Positions 6,799 through 10,486 of a DNA stretch of 10,486 nucleotides are shown piece by piece. Made by a program: the position numbers and the translations under genes. Every line of letters starts with the position of its first letter. Positions within the stretch are counted from its first letter, which is position 1. Under the pieces are notes generated by a model. That model was not told where the DNA came from. It ran no database searches and worked only from the letters and a program-made list of their open reading frames with translations. The stretch lies in assembly GCA_019308525.1 (NCBI GenBank), contig JAFDIC010000258.1:1-10486 (forward strand), in the 5' to 3' direction. This stretch comes from Deltaproteobacteria bacterium. GTDB lineage: Bacteria; Desulfobacterota; DSM-4660; Desulfatiglandales; HGW-15.

Positions 6799-7650
6799 CT
6801 GAAGAGAATAACCCAGATAACAGAAGAGACCTTTGAACAGGTCCTGAGCGACCTCGAAACCGCCCGGGCAATCGACCTCAAGGATGTTGCTTTCATAGAC
6901 CCTTTTGGGATGGTTGGACTTCTTGTCATTGGGCAAGTACATGGGCGAGAGGACAGAGGAAAAGGTCTCTTTCTTCCTGAATCGGAAGAAGTCCTCAAGT
7001 ACATGGAAAGAATGGACTTCTTTCGCTTTGCTAAGAAATATTTCAGGCTTGAGCCTTTCGAAGCATTGAAGGCAGAAGGATATTTGAGAAATCCCCATTC
7101 GGACGTCTTACTTGAGATTACGCCAGTTGAAAAGTCGGATGATATTCATTTCATAGTGGGAAAAGTAAAACAGCGTGCCCATGCGATACTCGCGAAGCAC
7201 CTCCGTTATGACGAAAGGGCTATAGACCGCTTCATAGTATCCCTCTCCGAGGTGTGCCAGAATATCATTGAACACAGTGGGGATATGGGATTCGTAGGGA
7301 TACAGAAATACCGTTTTCAGGGTATGGGGAAAAACGTGGTCAAGATTGCTGTTATGGACACGGGCATAGGGTTCAGAGAGTCTTTATCACAACGATTTGA
7401 CTTGAGGAGCGATCTTCAATCCATTGAAAAAGCATTGCTTTACGGGGCATCACGATATGCAGACGAAGGAAGGGGACATGGATTGGCTGCTGTTAGGCGG
7501 TTTGTCAATCAATGGAGGGGAAAACTTTCCATTCGATCCGGGACCGCAAAGTTATCTATCATACCTGAATGGGCCTGGGGCAAGAACAGAGAGGATAAAT
7601 TGAGACCTTTTCCTGGCGCCCAGATCAATATCTTACTTCCGGAAATTTGA
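6799..7650 (+). CDS. STAS-like plus GHKL ATPase regulatory protein (anti-sigma-factor kinase type)
   Basis: The first domain (residues 1 to about 90) looks like a STAS or sulphate-transporter/anti-sigma-antagonist unit, with DLKDVAFIDPFGMVGLL. The second is a GHKL ATPase of the RsbW/SpoIIAB kind: N-box LSEVCQNIIEHS (about 149-160), G1 box MDTGIGF (186-192) and G2 box GRGHGLAAVRRFV (224-236). Such proteins usually act as switch kinases or phosphatases in partner-switching regulation; the partners are unknown. The start is a problem. ATG 6910 would cut the STAS-like domain in half, and coding-quality sequence continues upstream (KRITQITEETFEQVLSDLE) to a TAG at 6784-6786. I therefore propose CTG 6799 (283 residues), with ATT 6790 as an alternative. 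An ATG at 6763 lies in the same frame beyond the TAG. A decayed ATG or an alternative start are both possible. The coding region itself is intact. Confidence 0.75.
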   Translation: MKRITQITEETFEQVLSDLETARAIDLKDVAFIDPFGMVGLLVIGQVHGREDRGKGLFLPESEEVLKYMERMDFFRFAKKYFRLEPFEALKAEGYLRNPHSDVLLEITPVEKSDDIHFIVGKVKQRAHAILAKHLRYDERAIDRFIVSLSEVCQNIIEHSGDMGFVGIQKYRFQGMGKNVVKIAVMDTGIGFRESLSQRFDLRSDLQSIEKALLYGASRYADEGRGHGLAAVRRFVNQWRGKLSIRSGTAKLSIIPEWAWGKNREDKLRPFPGAQINILLPEI

Positions 7651-7668
7651 TTCTCTTGGATTTTTTTC

Positions 7669-7697
7669 TTGACAATCAATTTATCAGATGATTCAAT
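7669..7697 (+). promoter_or_regulatory. Promoter-like sequence ahead of the restriction-modification genes
   Basis: A perfect TTGACA (7669-7674) lies 17 bases from TTCAAT (7692-7697, 4 of 6). The -10 falls inside the tandem repeats at 7690-7709, as expected if those repeats are an operator. Transcription would begin about 7704. A run of T's precedes the -35. Confidence 0.5.
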
Positions 7698-7709
7698 TGA
7701 TTCAATTGA
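7690..7709. repeat. Tandem 9-bp repeat made of two TCAATTGA palindromes
   Basis: The 9-bp unit GATTCAATT occurs at 7690-7698 and again at 7699-7707, followed by GA. Each copy completes the palindrome TCAATTGA, at 7693-7700 and 7702-7709. The copies overlap the predicted -10 element, an arrangement typical of a repressor site. Function is inferred. Confidence 0.6.
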
Positions 7710-7718
7710 AGTTCTCTT

Positions 7719-7738
7719 TCTCAGAACGACTTCTGAGA
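7719..7738. repeat. 8-bp perfect inverted repeat upstream of the methyltransferase
   Basis: TCTCAGAA (7719-7726) and TTCTGAGA (7731-7738) are exact inverted copies around the 4-base loop CGAC. It lies downstream of the predicted start of transcription and 19 bases before ATG 7758. It could be an operator or a leader hairpin. There is no T-run behind it, so it is not a terminator. Confidence 0.6.
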
Positions 7739-7757
7739 TGAGGAACGGTAGTGGGGT

Positions 7758-9203
7758 ATGATGAAAGGAGAAAGTCTCCACAACGGAAAGGAATCTGTGG
7801 AGAGTAACATTCAGTTGACACTCCCATTCGGGTCGTGGGACGAGATGGACGTCAGACGAAAAAATATAATTTCCTCTCCCAAATCTGGTGGGTCGAGTGA
7901 CATTGACGCAAAGCCTTATCTCAAAGACTTGGGCACTGAGATAGTGGAAAAGCGATTGCCCATACAATTCACGTCAAATTTTGGGGAACACGTTCACAGG
8001 TGGGCCCCATATATTCAGGGTTTTTCCGCGTCGTTTGTTCAATCAATGCTTGAACGCTACCGAGACGATTACATGTCCCCCGTTGTTCTTGATCCTTTCG
8101 CTGGTTGTGGGACAGTGCTTGTCCAAGCGAAATTGAATGGCTACAGGTCTATAGGGACTGAACTAAACCCGCTGCTTCAATTCATCGCCGACACAAAAGT
8201 GAATTCGTGGGATGTTGATCCAGAGTTTCTTTGGGAATTCTTTTTATCCATTCCAAGAGCCTCAAGAGCTGCTGCCCCGGAATTCCTTAAATCCGAGAGA
8301 CAATTCGATAAGGGAGTCTTAACAAATCTGGAATTCCTCAAAGGCGGTATTGACAGCCTTCCATCAGAGACGGACAGACAAGAAAAGGCAAAAAGGCTTA
8401 TTCTGCTAGCTTTTTCTTCCATACTAATCGATTGCAGTAACCTGAAAAGAAGTCCTTGTCTTGGATATGCAAAGGACAAGAAAGTTCCAGCTGAGTCCCC
8501 GTGGAAATTGATGGAGAGAAAAGTCAAGCATATTTGCGAGGATTTGGTGGTTCTTCAGGGCGGATTCAAAAGGAACATTTTCTTAGAAAGCAAAACGATC
8601 CTTGCCAATGCAATGGAGTATAAACACAAGAGAAAATTTGACCTCATTATCACCTCTCCTCCATATATGAATGGCTTGGACTATGTAATGAATTATAAAG
8701 TTGAGATGGCCTGGCTCGGCTTTACGAAGGGGTCAAAGGAGGCAAAGAAAATCAAAGATAGTATGGTCGTGTGTGACAACGTTTCAAAGGGTTTGATTCG
8801 GATGTTTGCTCAATCTGATCATAAGTATACAAACGACTGGCTGGATGAGATAAAGTCAAGTATTGCAGAGAACATAGAAAGAAGAGGGAACTATAGAAGA
8901 AAGGATATGCCCCATATAGTACACAAATACTTTGATGATATGTACAGGGTTATGAAAAACGTCGTTCAATCCCTCAAACCGAAAGGGCGTTTTATTCTGG
9001 TGGTAGGCGACAGCTTAATTGCAGATGTCTATGTCCCTACTGATTTGCTTCTGGCAAGAATGGGGAAAGAGCTCGGGCTTACTATAGAAAGAATTGAGAA
9101 GGCCAGAAACAGGCGTTCCGGTCAAGTAAGGAGCTATCGCCTACGAGAAACTATTTTGACACTGAGGAAGGGACGGGGGAATAAATGTGTGAGCAACAAA
9201 TAG
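7758..9203 (+). CDS. Site-specific DNA methyltransferase (amino-methyltransferase type) of a Type II-like RM system
   Basis: The 481-residue protein is a SAM-dependent DNA amino-methyltransferase. Motif I is LDPFAGCGTVLVQAKLNGYR (111-130), followed by GTELNP (133-138). Motif IV is DLIITSPPYMNGLDYV (295-310), with SPPY, the form common in N4-cytosine enzymes though also seen in N6-adenine ones. A later helix-strand, YRVMKNVVQSLKPKGRFILVVGDS (396-419), is the typical C-terminal core. Motif I precedes motif IV by about 185 residues, the alpha-like order; the segment between them may carry target recognition. The first 60 residues show no known motif. The ORF begins at ATG 7758 with GAGGAA (7740-7745) rather far away; GTG 7797, close behind GGAAAGGAA (7785-7793), is a second candidate start. 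It overlaps the GIY-YIG gene by 19 bases. The base composition is lower in GC than in neighbours, so the cassette may be acquired. The modified base and site are not deducible. Confidence 0.88.
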   Translation: MMKGESLHNGKESVESNIQLTLPFGSWDEMDVRRKNIISSPKSGGSSDIDAKPYLKDLGTEIVEKRLPIQFTSNFGEHVHRWAPYIQGFSASFVQSMLERYRDDYMSPVVLDPFAGCGTVLVQAKLNGYRSIGTELNPLLQFIADTKVNSWDVDPEFLWEFFLSIPRASRAAAPEFLKSERQFDKGVLTNLEFLKGGIDSLPSETDRQEKAKRLILLAFSSILIDCSNLKRSPCLGYAKDKKVPAESPWKLMERKVKHICEDLVVLQGGFKRNIFLESKTILANAMEYKHKRKFDLIITSPPYMNGLDYVMNYKVEMAWLGFTKGSKEAKKIKDSMVVCDNVSKGLIRMFAQSDHKYTNDWLDEIKSSIAENIERRGNYRRKDMPHIVHKYFDDMYRVMKNVVQSLKPKGRFILVVGDSLIADVYVPTDLLLARMGKELGLTIERIEKARNRRSGQVRSYRLRETILTLRKGRGNKCVSNK

Positions 9204-10084
9204 GATATATCCAAATCCCCAAGAATTCCAACGGCATTATCAGGTCAAAAACTACTTTCTTGTTACGGGCATGGCTCCTTGACCGGTCACTGAAGCCACT
9301 TGAAAAAATAGATCGAAATGAATGGGGGGAACTAGAATTTCCCAGCATCTATATCCTGTTTGAAGGGAAGAAGGTTTATGTTGGTGAAGCAAAGTGTGTC
9401 TATTCCAGAACAAAGACGCACATTAGTTCTCCCGACCAAAAAATAAGGAATTGGCAGCGTGTCCTGATAATAAACGACGGAAGGCCCGCCACACAGTCTG
9501 AGTTCAACGACATCGTGGTCAGAAGAGCCCTTGAAGACTATCTGATTAGACTTTTCAAGCAAAACAACTATAAGGTAGTTTCCCAGGGCTCGGAACAACA
9601 ACTCACATCCATTCAAAAGACAGCCTTTGATGGCCTCGTAAAGGAACTAAACGTTCTGCTTCAAAAAGAAAACGTTATAACCAGATTGTTACCTGATGTG
9701 GGACAGGAACAAATTCAGATAGACGAGCTAAGAAAATTGCTTGGGAAGATGGGAAAACGAATCGAGGAATGGAGCGCAAAGGAAGCCATTATTGATGGTG
9801 TCAAAACATTTATCCGGCCCGGCAGCCCCAAGAAGAAGGGCTGGCAGATCACGATTCGTGGTAGGTTCAAGAATATGGTAGAAAAAGGGGAAGGAGTTCT
9901 GCTGGTGCCGCGAGACGGGATCTTGTTTATCCCTTTTAAGGAGATTCAAGATGTCATCCGTGATCCCGCAAGATTTAAGCAGGATAGCATAGATGTCTAC
10001 TTAAGCTTCGAGGAGCAGTCTATTAAACTCATATATACTACCAACACAATAGATGTCACGCGATTTAGAAAGAGGTGTCTATGA
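9185..10084 (+). CDS. GIY-YIG nuclease, likely Type II restriction endonuclease
   Basis: The 299-residue protein contains a GIY-YIG nuclease domain: SIYILFEGKKVYVGEAKCVY (54-73), with Y56 in the first strand and Y65 in YVG, then SRTKTH (R75 and H79). A later helix RRALEDYLIRLF puts the likely metal-binding glutamate at E117. This order Tyr-Tyr-Arg-Glu is what the family needs. The rest (about 125-299) has no motif I recognise. A helical stretch from about 145 to 210 and a GWQITIRGRF part after 219 might bind DNA. The gene overlaps the methyltransferase by 19 bases, is read from ATG 9185, and has GGGGGA (9175-9180) before it. This strongly suggests a restriction enzyme matched to the methyltransferase, like the known GIY-YIG enzymes (Eco29kI, Hpy188I), although I see no homology beyond the domain. 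A DNA-repair role is less likely because of the pairing. Confidence 0.75.
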   Translation: MCEQQIGYIQIPKNSNGIIRSKTTFLLRAWLLDRSLKPLEKIDRNEWGELEFPSIYILFEGKKVYVGEAKCVYSRTKTHISSPDQKIRNWQRVLIINDGRPATQSEFNDIVVRRALEDYLIRLFKQNNYKVVSQGSEQQLTSIQKTAFDGLVKELNVLLQKENVITRLLPDVGQEQIQIDELRKLLGKMGKRIEEWSAKEAIIDGVKTFIRPGSPKKKGWQITIRGRFKNMVEKGEGVLLVPRDGILFIPFKEIQDVIRDPARFKQDSIDVYLSFEEQSIKLIYTTNTIDVTRFRKRCL

Positions 10085-10290
10085 AATGCACGGGATGCTT
10101 TAGAGAATTGCAAGAGGGCAAAAAGGCGTATGCAACAGTGGTGGGCAGCATCGAAAATTTCGAGGACGCTAAGAGTGATCTCGGTTTTTATCCTGATGAG
10201 ATAGAACCGTGGATAACCGTGCTTTGTGAGAAATGCGGGATGATGGTTCATAACTTCATTGCTGAGCAGTTGCAAGCTAAACATTTATGA
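10081..10290 (+). CDS. 69-residue double-CxxC (zinc-ribbon-like) protein
   Basis: The start ATG 10081 overlaps the TGA stop of the nuclease gene in ATGA, and AGAGGTG (10071-10077) lies just ahead, so translation is probably coupled. A GTG at 10075 is an alternative start. Two CxxC pairs, C3-x-x-C6 (MKCTGCFREL) and C49-x-x-C52 (LCEKCG), are separated by about 42 residues, fitting a four-cysteine zinc ribbon. Between them are acidic residues and aromatic positions (ENFEDAKSDLGFYPDEIEPW). No known family is recognised. Because it is the last gene of a compact three-gene unit, it may be a controller or accessory to the restriction-modification pair. This is inference only. Confidence 0.7.
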   Translation: MKCTGCFRELQEGKKAYATVVGSIENFEDAKSDLGFYPDEIEPWITVLCEKCGMMVHNFIAEQLQAKHL

Positions 10291-10293
10291 GAT

Positions 10294-10318
10294 TTGCCGG
10301 CATTCTTCTTTCTGGCAA
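10294..10318 (+). repeat. Hairpin between the RM unit and the next gene
   Basis: TTGCCGG (10294-10300) and CTGGCAA (10312-10318) pair over 7 positions with one G-U, around an 11-base pyrimidine-rich loop. No T-run follows, so it is a weak terminator at best. It sits between the 69-residue gene and ATG 10343. Confidence 0.35.
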
Positions 10319-10342
10319 TAGATCGACCTGCAAAGGGTAGAG

Positions 10343-10486
10343 ATGGTCAAATGCGATCTTCATAGACTACTTAAAGAGGAGCTGAAGAATGGCTCGAGTG
10401 ATCTTGTCACGAGGCAATCAGGTCAGGTGATAAGGGATCGTGTGGAGACGGAAATCGCCAAGGAGAGGAATGGAAGTGTGATAGCC
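10343..10486 (+). CDS. 5' end of an uncharacterised gene, possibly STAS-like domain protein
   Basis: From ATG 10343 the frame is open for 48 codons to the window edge (MVKCDLHRLLKEELKN, then DLVTRQSGQVIRDRVETEIA). AAAGGG (10332-10337) stands 5 bases before the start. The helix-rich opening followed by 'GSVIA', which looks like the beginning of a strand, resembles the start of STAS-like proteins that accompany GHKL ATPases, such as the one at 6799-7650. This is an impression, as the diagnostic part lies beyond the window. Confidence 0.6.
   Translation, partial: MVKCDLHRLLKEELKNGSSDLVTRQSGQVIRDRVETEIAKERNGSVIA

Noticed and set aside
1..10486. CRISPR array, tRNA or rRNA
   Set aside because: No regularly spaced repeats and no tRNA-like cloverleaf or rRNA core sequence were seen by eye.

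Overview
The window looks like chromosomal DNA of a Gram-negative, probably anaerobic bacterium. The style of the GabT, BCAT, MtnA and STAS/GHKL proteins suggests a deltaproteobacterial (Desulfobacterota-like) lineage. That placement is an inference from protein style, not a search result. Every gene I can support is on the + strand.

Layout. (1) 1-702: the C-terminal part of an NMT1/THI5-like ABC-transporter substrate-binding protein, closed by a convincing stem-loop terminator. (2) 819-3509: a likely operon of a PLP-dependent GabT-type aminotransferase, a small SAM methyltransferase and an MBL-fold metallohydrolase. (3) 3711-5849: a near-consensus promoter, a branched-chain aminotransferase gene (ilvE type) broken by an internal deletion plus frameshift, and mtnA (methylthioribose-1-phosphate isomerase). 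(4) 5866-6403: a second near-consensus promoter and speD, a prokaryotic AdoMet decarboxylase that starts at TTG. MtnA and SpeD belong to linked pathways: decarboxylated AdoMet feeds polyamine synthesis, its by-product methylthioadenosine is recycled through MtnA, and BCAT-type enzymes can carry out the last transamination to methionine. (5) 6404-6798: no intact gene, some coding-like debris on the minus strand and a perfect dyad. (6) 6799-7650: a STAS-like/GHKL ATPase regulator whose real start is not an ordinary codon. (7) 7651-10290: an apparently AT-richer cassette of a DNA methyltransferase, a GIY-YIG nuclease and a 69-residue double-CxxC protein, the three genes overlapping one another. 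It is preceded by a promoter-like sequence, a tandem 9-bp repeat and an 8-bp dyad. This is best read as a Type II-like restriction-modification system with a small third gene. (8) 10343-end: the first 48 codons of another gene, possibly STAS-like, cut by the window edge.

The most interesting part is the 7.65-10.29 kb cassette. GIY-YIG restriction enzymes are a minority class. This methyltransferase has motif I ahead of motif IV, and the third, zinc-ribbon-like gene is translationally coupled to the nuclease. The cassette lies between two genes that may belong to the same regulatory family, which suggests insertion. The broken BCAT gene is the other clear anomaly.
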